The translations under genes were made by a program, and so were the position numbers. From assembly GCA_040509055.1 (NCBI GenBank), contig JBEVLT010000333.1, positions 1 through 5,791 on the forward strand: a stretch of DNA of 5,791 bases. Direction: 5' to 3'. A model generated the notes under the pieces. That model was given only the letters and a program-made list of their open reading frames with translations, was not told where the DNA came from and did no database searches. Source of the DNA: JAJKIP01 sp040509055. GTDB taxonomy: Bacteria; Bacteroidota; Bacteroidia; Chitinophagales; Chitinophagaceae. Positions within the stretch are counted from its first letter, which is position 1; each line of letters opens with the position of its first letter. Shown in pieces: positions 1 to 5,750 of this stretch.

Positions 1-29
1 GGCAGGATGGAGGATAGTGGCTGGCTATA

Positions 30-509
30 CTAATTGCCTCCTGTGGCCGCACCCCCATCGATGTAATGGATGGAGGTGGCCTGGATGGCAAAGCCGGTAA
101 AGAACCCTTCCACGCTCAGTATGCCTGATTCGAAACCCGGCTGGAGCGAGATGGAAAGCTGCGCGGTAATATATTTGGGCGGATCCGGGCGCACCGTGAT
201 GGTGCCATGTCCTTCGGCGCTGATGGTGGTGTAACCGGTGCTGCCGTTGAACGTGGCCGGCCCGTTGATCGAAAGTTGGGTGACGGTGCCCAGCCCCCAC
301 AGCGTGTTGATGATCACCTGGCCCACGGCCGTCTCCGCAGACGTGCCGGCAGAGATGGTGAGCGACAGGGTGCCGAACGGCCCGTTGATGGAATAGGGAT
401 TGGAAAACGCATAGTCGGCTTGTACGCCGATATTGCCGGTGGCCAGCTTCGACAGCGCTTCACCGGAATCCGTAAGCACGGTAGCCTGGGTTTGTGTCTG
501 TGTTGACAT
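30..509 (-). CDS. Beta-rich hypothetical protein, possible distant DUF1842-like paralogue of the next gene
   Basis: I do not recognise this 159-residue protein with certainty. It has no signal peptide, lipobox, transmembrane segment or cysteine. It is rich in Gly, Ser, Thr and Asn and shows alternating hydrophobic patterns expected of beta strands (about 45-54, 61-70, 75-83, 93-106, 112-121, 128-150). The first 25 residues (a Thr/Gln-rich start, then a short helix-like stretch) look like a separate N-terminal extension. Residues 72-78 read GLGTVTQ, matching GLGNVTQ in the upstream neighbour (636-1025); the following strand and the C-terminal layout are also alike, so I infer that the two genes arose by duplication and diverged. 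The ATG at 507-509 is the only good start; there is no Shine-Dalgarno sequence, as usual in Bacteroidota. I see no convincing promoter in the 126 bases upstream, so expression may depend on readthrough of the hairpin at 554-584. Function unknown. Confidence 0.72.
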   Translation of the reverse strand: MSTQTQTQATVLTDSGEALSKLATGNIGVQADYAFSNPYSINGPFGTLSLTISAGTSAETAVGQVIINTLWGLGTVTQLSINGPATFNGSTGYTTISAEGHGTITVRPDPPKYITAQLSISLQPGFESGILSVEGFFTGFAIQATSIHYIDGGAATGGN

Positions 510-541
510 ATAGGATGGTTAAAGGTTTCGGTAGTTTGGGT

Positions 542-584
542 AAAAAATGATAAGGGGAACAGCCTGGAAGCAGGTCTGCTCCCC
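542..584 (-). terminator. Probable intrinsic terminator between the two beta-rich genes
   Basis: Read on the minus strand, a hairpin lies about 50 bases after the stop of the 636-1025 gene. Pairs are 554-558 with 580-584, 560-562 with 576-578 and 563-566 with 571-574, around a four-base loop (567-570); there is one 1x1 mismatch and one bulged base (575). A run of six T follows (complement of 542-547), but six bases after the stem rather than directly on it, which weakens the call. A second small hairpin (CCTGC, five A, GCAGG, 584-598) sits beside it. Confidence 0.5.
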
Positions 585-635
585 CTGCAAAAAGCAGGAT
601 GAGACCCTCGCGGGCCCCACCTTATACCCCCTTAG

Positions 636-1025
636 TCAGGACTTGGAATGGGCGACTGGTACGTTTTCCACATGCACATTGGCATAGTTGAACCCGCCGG
701 TACCGTTCCAGGAATTATCGATGGCCATATGCGCATTGAAAGGAATTTCCAGCGGCATAGGAGAATTGTCGGGATGAACAAAGCCCTGCAGGCTGACCAC
801 CTGCGTTACATTGCCCAGGCCGGTGGAATAAATGACTCCGGTGACCTGGCCGCTGTAGTTGCCGTTCTCAACGGCCTGCGAGGCATATACGGTGCCGCTG
901 ACTTTGTGCTGCGAAGGCACAACGACAAGGCTGAAGCTGACGACCGGCGCGCCGGGCATGCCTGCATTGCCGATGGTACCATTAACGAGATAAGCACCAC
1001 TGAGCGGATTGTTGTCGGTTGGCAT
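636..1025 (-). CDS. Small beta-rich protein resembling DUF1842
   Basis: A 129-residue protein with no signal peptide, membrane segment or cysteine. The pattern of an N-terminal MPGAPVVSFSLVV strand pair (23-35), a VSGTVYASQA strand (42-51), a central GLGNVTQVVSLQG block (69-81) and a C-terminal AHMAIDNSWNGTGGFNY segment (98-114) ending in VENVPV resembles, from memory, DUF1842 proteins of Burkholderia and Chitinophaga, whose role is unknown. That family assignment is tentative. The start at 1023-1025 fits the promoter at 1096-1126, which would give a leader of roughly 60 bases. The gene downstream (30-509) shares its GLGxVTQ block and general strand order, so the two look like a diverged tandem pair. 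The large palindrome at 1129-1164 just upstream suggests regulated expression. Nothing in the sequence shows whether the protein is exported or binds a ligand. Confidence 0.78.
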   Translation of the reverse strand: MPTDNNPLSGAYLVNGTIGNAGMPGAPVVSFSLVVVPSQHKVSGTVYASQAVENGNYSGQVTGVIYSTGLGNVTQVVSLQGFVHPDNSPMPLEIPFNAHMAIDNSWNGTGGFNYANVHVENVPVAHSKS

Positions 1026-1095
1026 AATAAGGTATTAAAGTTTAAAAGAAGGGTTTTGAAGCTGGCTGCCTTTGTAGCGTTGTTTCCGGGCAGCT

Positions 1096-1126
1096 CAAAT
1101 GTAGCCCGGTCCGGAGGCCTGCCATA
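1096..1126 (-). promoter_or_regulatory. Bacteroidota-type promoter for the 636-1025 gene
   Basis: The minus strand reads TACATTTG at 1103-1096, a perfect match to the Bacteroidota -7 consensus TAnnTTTG. Nineteen bases upstream is TATG (1126-1123), one mismatch from the -33 consensus TTTG. Transcription would begin near 1088, leaving about 60 bases of leader before the ATG at 1025. The spacing and the position upstream of a gene support the call; no experimental start site is known to me. Confidence 0.6.
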
Positions 1127-1128
1127 GC

Positions 1129-1164
1129 GTAGAAATATCTGTTTTCAAAAACAGGTATTTCTAC
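1129..1164. repeat. Near-perfect 36-base palindrome upstream of a promoter
   Basis: Bases 1129-1144 pair with 1149-1164 over 16 positions, with a single T-G wobble (1138/1155) and a four-base centre TCAA (1145-1148). The outer arms read GTAGAAATA and TATTTCTAC. The element begins two bases upstream of the -33 box of the promoter for the 636-1025 gene. It could be an operator, a terminator for the hydrolase transcript arriving from the right, or a dispersed extragenic palindrome. No T-run follows it on either strand, so a plain intrinsic terminator is the weaker reading. Confidence 0.7.
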
Positions 1165-1263
1165 CTGGTCGGGAATGGGCCGGGGCGGGAATGTGTTCTG
1201 AAAGGCAATGCTGGACCGCTGACCTGCCGGCGATCGGCAAGGGTAACTATAAGGAGATAACAA

Positions 1264-1305
1264 GTAGCGTGAACGGCAGAATGGGCAAGGTGAATAACAC
1301 GCTAC
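1264..1305 (-). terminator. Inverted repeat after the hydrolase gene, possible terminator
   Basis: GTAGCGTG at 1264-1271 and CACGCTAC at 1298-1305 are perfect 8-base complements around a 26-base loop. On the minus strand the hairpin begins 18 bases after the hydrolase stop codon and is followed by the moderately T-rich TTGTTATCTCCTT. The long loop and broken T-tract make it a weak terminator; it could also be a 3' end stabilising structure. Confidence 0.35.
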
Positions 1306-1323
1306 CCGGCAGTGAAGAATTTC

Positions 1324-2232
1324 TTACAGTACGATTTCCTTTAAAAATTCATCGGCGGCCGTGACCGCCTCTTCCAGCTTGCCCGGCTGCTCCAGGCCAT
1401 GACCGGCGCCTTCGATGACGCGGTAGCGGTTCACGGTGTTATTGCCGGTAAGCAGCTGCGTGTAGGAAAGATACAGCTCATGGCCCGTATCCTGCGAAGG
1501 CCGGATGTTCATCACCGGCACAGTGACCAGGTCACGGCTGCTGACCCAGTACGGACTGATGGCCATATAAGCCAGCTTGTTGGCATTGGTAGCCGGCACG
1601 CCGGTGGCGCGGTACAGCACTTCTACCAGCAACGGATCGGCCAGCGCTACCTCCGATTCGTCGGAATAAGCAAAAGTGATGGCGCCGGCCACATTGACCC
1701 CAGCTTTGACACGGCGGTCCTGGTTGTGCTCGCCATGCGCATACAGCAGCGCCAGCGTGGCGCCGGCACTGTGCCCCGCCAGTACCCATTGGTCCGGGCT
1801 CACCTGCCAGCCTGCCGACAGGGTGGCAATCTTATTCACCAGCGCCCGGATGTCGGCCAGCTGGTCGGCGATCTTTACCGCGCTCGGCTGGTGCAGGATG
1901 GGCTGCTGGTCCAGGCCGGTGGCATCGATCAGCCGGTAATTGGCATTGACCACCGCATAACCTTTGGCCGTAAACAGCGCCGCCACACGCGCCACATCCC
2001 CCTTATCCCCCGCCACAAAACCGCCGCCATGCAGGAAGATCAGCAGCGGCGTCTGCGCCGAACGGCCGGCCGGCAGGTACACGTCCATTTGCTGCTGCGC
2101 ATGGGCGCCATAGCTGATACCGGTAAGTATTTTTTGTTCCGAAGCCGGGGCTTCGTTTTCACTGTTTTGTTTGGAGCAACCTGCTGCCAGCAGGAGGCCG
2201 GCAAGCAGCACGGGCAGGCAATGACGTAGCAT
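1324..2232 (-). CDS. Lipoprotein alpha/beta-hydrolase (carboxylesterase type)
   Basis: A 302-residue serine hydrolase of the alpha/beta-hydrolase fold, probably an esterase acting on small or acetylated substrates in the cell envelope. The N-terminus is a lipoprotein signal: basic RH, a hydrophobic stretch (5-17) and lipobox LAAGC with Cys19 as the lipidated residue, which also fixes the start codon. The mature start, SKQNSENE, is polar and somewhat acidic. The oxyanion motif HGGG is at 68-71, followed by a VVNANYRL strand (94-101). The nucleophile elbow GHSAG (153-157) places the catalytic Ser at 155. The likely catalytic His is 278 in GAGHG, and Asp248 in PSQDTGH is my best candidate for the acid. 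All motifs expected of the family are present, so it should be active; the substrate cannot be read from the sequence. It is divergent from the Bax inhibitor-1 gene, and I see no convincing promoter of its own in the 174-base gap. A hairpin follows at 1264-1305. Confidence 0.94.
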   Translation of the reverse strand: MLRHCLPVLLAGLLLAAGCSKQNSENEAPASEQKILTGISYGAHAQQQMDVYLPAGRSAQTPLLIFLHGGGFVAGDKGDVARVAALFTAKGYAVVNANYRLIDATGLDQQPILHQPSAVKIADQLADIRALVNKIATLSAGWQVSPDQWVLAGHSAGATLALLYAHGEHNQDRRVKAGVNVAGAITFAYSDESEVALADPLLVEVLYRATGVPATNANKLAYMAISPYWVSSRDLVTVPVMNIRPSQDTGHELYLSYTQLLTGNNTVNRYRVIEGAGHGLEQPGKLEEAVTAADEFLKEIVL

Positions 2233-2360
2233 AAGACCGGATTAAGGTTGAATAATAATTCCGTAAGCCTAAATTCGTGCCATTAACCCCGGCATCTGCC
2301 GCACCGGCAAAAGCCTGTTTCACCAGCCCGCGCCGGAGTTCAAAAAATAACAAACCGTTC

Positions 2361-2392
2361 TGTGCCCGATCCCCGCAGTTGGCTTATATTTA
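2361..2392 (+). promoter_or_regulatory. Candidate promoter for the Bax inhibitor-1 family gene
   Basis: TATATTTA at 2385-2392 differs from the Bacteroidota -7 consensus TAnnTTTG only in the last base. TGTG at 2361-2364, one mismatch from TTTG, lies 20 bases upstream, which is the expected spacing. Transcription would start near 2399, giving a very short leader. Both boxes are imperfect, so this is a moderate call. Confidence 0.42.
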
Positions 2393-2406
2393 TCCTTTAA
2401 AACCGA

Positions 2407-3159
2407 ATGAATATGGACATGCAGAATTATCAGAAACAAACACCGATCATATTACCGCATACCGGGGAGCAGACCACGGCCCGCAATTTCATGGCCAACG
2501 TGTTCTCCTTCATGTTCCTGGCGCTGGGCCTGTCGGCCGTGTTTGCCTGGCTTTTTGCCAACAACCAGGACCTGCTGGCTTACCTGGTAGATTTCAACAC
2601 CGGCAAGCTGAACGTGATGGGCTATATCGTGATGTTCGCCCCGCTGGGCTTTGTGCTGCTGATGTCGTTTGGTTACGCCCGGCTGTCGGCGCCGGTGATG
2701 CTCCTCCTATTCCTGTTGTACTCCGCCATCAACGGTATCAGCTTCAGCTTCATCCTGCTTACCTATACAGCCGGCTCGGTGCTGGCCTGCTTCCTCTCGG
2801 CATCTGCCATGTTTGGCGTGATGGCGGTGATGGGCTATACGACCAAACAGGACCTGACCGGTTTCGGCCGCATCATGATCATGGGGCTGATCGGCATCAT
2901 CATCGCTTCGCTGATCAACCTGTTCCTGCAAAACGGGACCATGGACTATATCATCAGCTTTATCGGCGTAATGGTGTTTACCGGCCTGACGGCTTACGAT
3001 GTACAGAAACTGAAACATATCGGCCAGGGCATCGAACAAGAGGGCGCGCCGGCCGTGGAAGTGCGCAAACGTTCCATCATGGGTGCGCTGACGCTGTACC
3101 TCGATTTCATCAACCTGTTCCTGTTCCTGCTGCGCCTGTTTGGCGGCCGCAGGGATTGA
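2407..3159 (+). CDS. Bax inhibitor-1/YccA family seven-helix membrane protein
   Basis: A 250-residue integral membrane protein of the BI-1 (TMBIM, UPF0005) family; bacterial members such as Bacillus YetJ are pH-sensitive calcium leak channels, and Escherichia YccA interacts with the FtsH protease. After a polar cytoplasmic N-terminus (1-29), seven hydrophobic segments are seen at about 31-51, 70-90, 95-118, 121-142, 154-173, 179-195 and 224-245. The family signatures TAYDVQKLK (195-203) and LYLDFINLFL (230-239) are intact; Asp198 and Asp233 are the probable pair equivalent to the acidic pH sensor of the family. The loop between helices 6 and 7 (about 204-223) is charged. Three in-frame ATG codons (2407, 2413, 2419) lie within 15 bases and the true start is uncertain; all leave the domain whole. 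An intrinsic terminator follows 20 bases after the stop. Which function this member has cannot be decided here. Confidence 0.96.
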   Translation: MNMDMQNYQKQTPIILPHTGEQTTARNFMANVFSFMFLALGLSAVFAWLFANNQDLLAYLVDFNTGKLNVMGYIVMFAPLGFVLLMSFGYARLSAPVMLLLFLLYSAINGISFSFILLTYTAGSVLACFLSASAMFGVMAVMGYTTKQDLTGFGRIMIMGLIGIIIASLINLFLQNGTMDYIISFIGVMVFTGLTAYDVQKLKHIGQGIEQEGAPAVEVRKRSIMGALTLYLDFINLFLFLLRLFGGRRD

Positions 3160-3178
3160 TCCTGATATAAAACTCTTC

Positions 3179-3204
3179 AAAGGTGGCTACGGTCACCTTT
3201 TTTT
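3179..3204 (+). terminator. Strong intrinsic terminator with UACG tetraloop
   Basis: Bases 3179-3187 pair with 3192-3200 (nine pairs, one G-T wobble at 3186/3193), closed by a C(TACG)G loop, a member of the very stable UNCG tetraloop class. T residues run from 3198 to 3204. The hairpin starts 20 bases after the Bax inhibitor-1 stop codon. It ends two bases before the ATG of the next gene, so it could also act as an attenuator for that gene. Confidence 0.88.
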
Positions 3205-3206
3205 AT

Positions 3207-3716
3207 ATGGACCTGAGAGCAACCCTGCTGGCAGAGCATTCGCGGGCGCAAACCGATACGATCGTAAAGTGGATAGGCCGTTCGCAACAGCGCTTTGATG
3301 AACTGTTCGGCCTGTTCATCAGCGAGGACTACCGCATAACCCAGCGCGCCGCCTGGCCATTGAGCTATGCTGTTAAAAATCACCCGGGTCTGATCAACAG
3401 GCATTTAGGGAAATTGATTAAAAATTTACAAAAGGAAGGAACCCCGGCCGCCGTCCGGCGGAATACCGTTCGCATCCTGCAGGACATCCCTGTTCCCCGG
3501 CGCTACCATGGCGATATGATGAACACCTGTTTTGCCTTTATCGCTTCGCCCGAAGAGCCGGTAGCCGTAAAAGCATTCAGCCTGACCATCCTGGGCAACC
3601 TGGTGCCGCTGTACCCGGATATCAAAAACGAATTGAAGCTGGTGATCGAAGAGCGGTGGGAACACGAATCGGCCGCCTTTCACAGCCGGGCCAGGAAAAT
3701 ACTGAACAAGCTTTAG
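3207..3716 (+). CDS. Alpha-helical HEAT-like repeat protein
   Basis: A 169-residue soluble protein made almost wholly of amphipathic helices, with no signal peptide or membrane segment. Repeated helix pairs are seen at about 14-38, 43-59, 61-76, 80-93, 103-113, 116-135 and 138-150, with the positively charged helix starts (RRAA-, VRRN- and VKAF-like) typical of HEAT or DNA-alkylation-repair (AlkD-like) solenoids. I know similar small Bacteroidota proteins only as hypothetical; they probably bind a partner protein or nucleic acid, but no catalytic motif is visible. An in-frame GTG at 3183 would add eight residues, but those codons lie inside the terminator stem and T-tract, so I choose the ATG at 3207. 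That start lies two bases after the T-tract, with no ribosome binding site and no clear promoter. The TAG stop interlocks with the stop of the convergent DUF2071 gene. Confidence 0.86.
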   Translation: MDLRATLLAEHSRAQTDTIVKWIGRSQQRFDELFGLFISEDYRITQRAAWPLSYAVKNHPGLINRHLGKLIKNLQKEGTPAAVRRNTVRILQDIPVPRRYHGDMMNTCFAFIASPEEPVAVKAFSLTILGNLVPLYPDIKNELKLVIEERWEHESAAFHSRARKILNKL

Positions 3717-4429
3717 CCGATCACCTGCTTCCATGAAATGGTGATGGGCGACCCGTCGGCCAGCAAGACAGAGTCCGGCTCCTGCCCGTCCAGGCAGCTG
3801 AAGCGGCGACCGAATGCCTGCCCGAACCGGCAACGGACGGTGTGGGACGAAACGGGATACACCTGCCACTCCGCATGCTGCACCTGGTAGAGAAAGCTTT
3901 GCCGGTCGTTTTTCAGGGCAAAGCCCCAGCGCTTATGGGTCAGGAATGTTTCTTTGCAGGTTGCCGGCGCCGGACGATTGGCGGCAGTGGCTTCCAGCAG
4001 ATTCCATCCCGCTTTTTCCCAGGCATAGTGCACCCGACACTCATCCGGGGTTTCGGCCAGCGCGTACTGCATGGCAGCTACCACATATTTCTCCCGGAAC
4101 AACAGGTTGGCCGGCCAGGCGATCAGCGGGCGCGACACGATTTCCCGGATAAAGACCACTCCCCTCCTCCACTCATTGCCCTCGCGGCGGCGGGCATAAA
4201 ACCGCAGGTTCACCTCCGGGAAACGGCTATGGAAAGGTACCGGTATCCCCTTCACTTTCATGTTTTCAAACAGGAAACCGACCAGGCTCACATAGCAGTT
4301 GCCCTCGTACAGATCGATCTCCGTGCCCGGCGGTACCAGCGGCGCCAGGATAGCAGGGTCCACGATATAATTGGCCATCATCAACCTGCGCCAGGCGGCG
4401 CGGACAAAGACCGCATCCGTGGCACTCAT
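3713..4429 (-). CDS. DUF2071/YqjF-like protein
   Basis: A 238-residue protein of the DUF2071 (YqjF-like) family, whose biochemical role is not established; the fold is related to acetoacetate decarboxylase. Recognisable family stretches occur in order: WRRLMMANYIVDP (13-25), LVPPGTEIDLY (31-41), CYVSLVGFLFEN (45-56), the GIPVPFHSRFPEVNLRFY region (61-78), RRGVVFIREIVSR (88-100) and a C-terminal SVLLADGSPI (220-229). It is close to full family length with no signal peptide or membrane helix. At 165-170 the sequence is HKRWGF, where I recall HYWGY as commoner in Bacteroidota relatives; this is a conservative change. The start codon overlaps the stop of the upstream NADH dehydrogenase in an ATGA arrangement, so the two are probably cotranscribed and translationally coupled. 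A link with redox metabolism is inferred from that position only. Confidence 0.92.
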   Translation of the reverse strand: MSATDAVFVRAAWRRLMMANYIVDPAILAPLVPPGTEIDLYEGNCYVSLVGFLFENMKVKGIPVPFHSRFPEVNLRFYARRREGNEWRRGVVFIREIVSRPLIAWPANLLFREKYVVAAMQYALAETPDECRVHYAWEKAGWNLLEATAANRPAPATCKETFLTHKRWGFALKNDRQSFLYQVQHAEWQVYPVSSHTVRCRFGQAFGRRFSCLDGQEPDSVLLADGSPITISWKQVIG

Positions 4430-5694
4430 GAACGCCGGGGTTTATAAAAGTCACGGAAGATGAGCCGCAGGTTCTGATCGTAAGTAATGTAGTTGTACAA
4501 CCAGTTGAAGAACACGAAGAAGCGGTTCTTGACCCCGAGGATCAGGAACAGGTGCAGCCCCATCCAGATAAGCCAGGCGAAGAAGCCGCGGAAATGCAGC
4601 TTCGGCTTGGGAATATCGACTACCGCCCGGTTGCGGCCCACGGTGGCCATGGAGCCTTTGTCCTGGTACACAAACTCCAGGAACTGCGTGGATTTGCGCT
4701 CGATGCGCTTCAGGTGTTCGGCCAGCAGCTCGGCCTGCTGCATGGCTACGGCAGCCAGTTGCGGGTGGCCTTTGGGGTAAGCCGGCTCTTCCATATACGC
4801 CAGGTCGCCGATGGCATAAATATTCTCCGTGCCCTGTACCAGGCAGTGCCGGTCTACCCGGATGCGGTTGCCCCGCACCACCACGGCATTATCGATACCC
4901 GGCGGCACGTTGCCCTTGATGCCGGCGGCCCAGATGACGGTGCAGGCCGGTATCACCTTACCATCCTGCAGCTCCACCTCGCGCCCATTGTAGTTTTTGA
5001 CCAGGGCATTGGTCATCACGTTGACGCCGAAATGCTTCAGGTAGCGGCAGGACTCTTCGGCGGATTTGTCGCTCATCACGCCGAGCGTTTTAGCGGTGCC
5101 TTCGAGCAGGTAAATATTCATCCGGCTGAAGTCGAGCTCCGGGTAATCTTTAGGCAGCACATAGCGCTTCATTTCCGCCAGGGCGCCGGAGAGCTCCACA
5201 CCGGTAGGCCCGCCACCCACGACCACGATGTTCATCCGCCGCTGCAGCTCGTCCGGGTCGCTGATGCCCAGCGCCGTCTCGAAGTTTTCCAGCAGGCGGT
5301 AGCGCAGCTGCAGGGCTTCCACGGTCGACTTCATGGGCAATGCGTGCGCGGCGATGTCGGCATTGTTGAAAAAATTGGTATCGGCGCCCATGGCCAGCAC
5401 CAGCACATCGTACGGGATCTCGCCGGCATCGGTCACAATCCTGTTTTCGGCGTGCACCACCTGCTGCAGGGCCGTGAGCCGGATCTTCACGTTGGAACTG
5501 TTGTGGAATATTTTGCGGAGCGGGAAAGAGATATTGCTGGCATCGAGCCCGGCGGTGGCTACCTGGTAAAACAGGGGCTGGAACTGGTGGTGGTTGAATT
5601 TGTCGATCAACGTGACATCAAATCCGGCCTTGTTGTTCAGCTTGCGGGCCAGCTTCAGTCCGCCAAAGCCCGCGCCTACGATTACGACTTTCAT
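4426..5694 (-). CDS. ndh: Type II NADH:quinone oxidoreductase (NDH-2)
   Basis: A 422-residue FAD enzyme that oxidises NADH and passes electrons to membrane quinone (menaquinone in most Bacteroidota) without pumping protons. The FAD-binding GAGFGG (7-12) with Asp31 after the second strand, and the family stretch HHQFQPLFYQVATAGL (35-50), are intact. The NADH-binding GGGPTGVE (160-167) ends in Glu167, equivalent to the conserved catalytic-site Glu of NDH-2; Glu199 fits the NAD ribose-binding position. The second FAD motif is YAIGDLA (293-299). The quinone-site motif, usually AQxAxQ, reads AAVAMQQ (314-320), so its first Gln is Ala315. The C-terminus (about 368-401) is hydrophobic and aromatic, the membrane anchor of the family. 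Length is normal. It heads an operon with the DUF2071 gene and has two TAnnTTTG boxes and a palindrome upstream. A related ferredoxin- or flavin-type pyridine nucleotide oxidoreductase is a less likely alternative. Confidence 0.96.
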   Translation of the reverse strand: MKVVIVGAGFGGLKLARKLNNKAGFDVTLIDKFNHHQFQPLFYQVATAGLDASNISFPLRKIFHNSSNVKIRLTALQQVVHAENRIVTDAGEIPYDVLVLAMGADTNFFNNADIAAHALPMKSTVEALQLRYRLLENFETALGISDPDELQRRMNIVVVGGGPTGVELSGALAEMKRYVLPKDYPELDFSRMNIYLLEGTAKTLGVMSDKSAEESCRYLKHFGVNVMTNALVKNYNGREVELQDGKVIPACTVIWAAGIKGNVPPGIDNAVVVRGNRIRVDRHCLVQGTENIYAIGDLAYMEEPAYPKGHPQLAAVAMQQAELLAEHLKRIERKSTQFLEFVYQDKGSMATVGRNRAVVDIPKPKLHFRGFFAWLIWMGLHLFLILGVKNRFFVFFNWLYNYITYDQNLRLIFRDFYKPRRS

Positions 5695-5714
5695 ACTGTA
5701 TCAGTTTTGCAACA

Positions 5715-5747
5715 CAAAGTTACACTATTTTCAATATTTTTTGAAAA
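5715..5747 (-). promoter_or_regulatory. Promoter for the ndh operon
   Basis: The minus strand reads TAACTTTG at 5722-5715, a perfect TAnnTTTG box. A TTTTC element (5747-5743), close to the -33 consensus TTTG, lies 20 bases upstream. Transcription would start near 5708, leaving a leader of about 13 bases before the ATG at 5694, with no Shine-Dalgarno sequence. Confidence 0.62.
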
Positions 5748-5749
5748 TA
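5726..5749. promoter_or_regulatory. Palindromic operator candidate in the ndh promoter
   Basis: TATTTTCAA (5726-5734), six bases, then TTGAAAATA (5741-5749): perfect 9-base arms. It covers the -33 element and most of the spacer of the promoter at 5715-5747, where a bound dimeric regulator would block or modulate RNA polymerase. A second, overlapping inverted repeat TTTTGA-N5-TCAAAA (5739-5755) shares its right arm. The AT-rich setting raises the chance of a random match, and the regulator is unknown. Confidence 0.5.
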
Positions 5750-5750
5750 T

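Noticed and set aside
1129..1164. CRISPR repeat or Cas12a-type direct repeat, because of the TTTCTAC/GTAGAAA ends
   Set aside because: There is only one copy, no spacers and no cas gene in the window.
1042..1263. A 73-codon minus-strand frame in the gap between the DUF1842-like gene and the hydrolase
   Set aside because: It runs through the palindrome and the promoter, has no ribosome binding or start context and an unstructured Pro/Arg/Ser-rich translation; the regulatory elements explain the sequence better.
1252..1363. A small plus-strand gene after the AGGAG-like sequence near 1252
   Set aside because: The GTG-initiated frame is only about 30 codons, crosses the inverted repeat and runs into the end of the hydrolase gene; nothing supports translation.
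1399..2229. A 276-codon plus-strand frame antisense to the hydrolase gene
   Set aside because: The hydrolase has lipobox, HGGG, GHSAG and catalytic His on the other strand; the antisense translation has low complexity and no recognisable family.
2277..3170. A 297-codon plus-strand frame longer than the Bax inhibitor-1 gene it overlaps
   Set aside because: It is a shifted frame over a clearly recognisable membrane protein; its own translation is rich in Arg, His, Pro and Gly without any domain or hydrophobic pattern, as expected of a shadow in GC-rich DNA.
3842..4447. A 201-codon plus-strand frame antisense to the DUF2071 gene
   Set aside because: The minus-strand frame matches DUF2071 along its whole length, and the opposite frame is an Arg/His/Pro-rich shadow.
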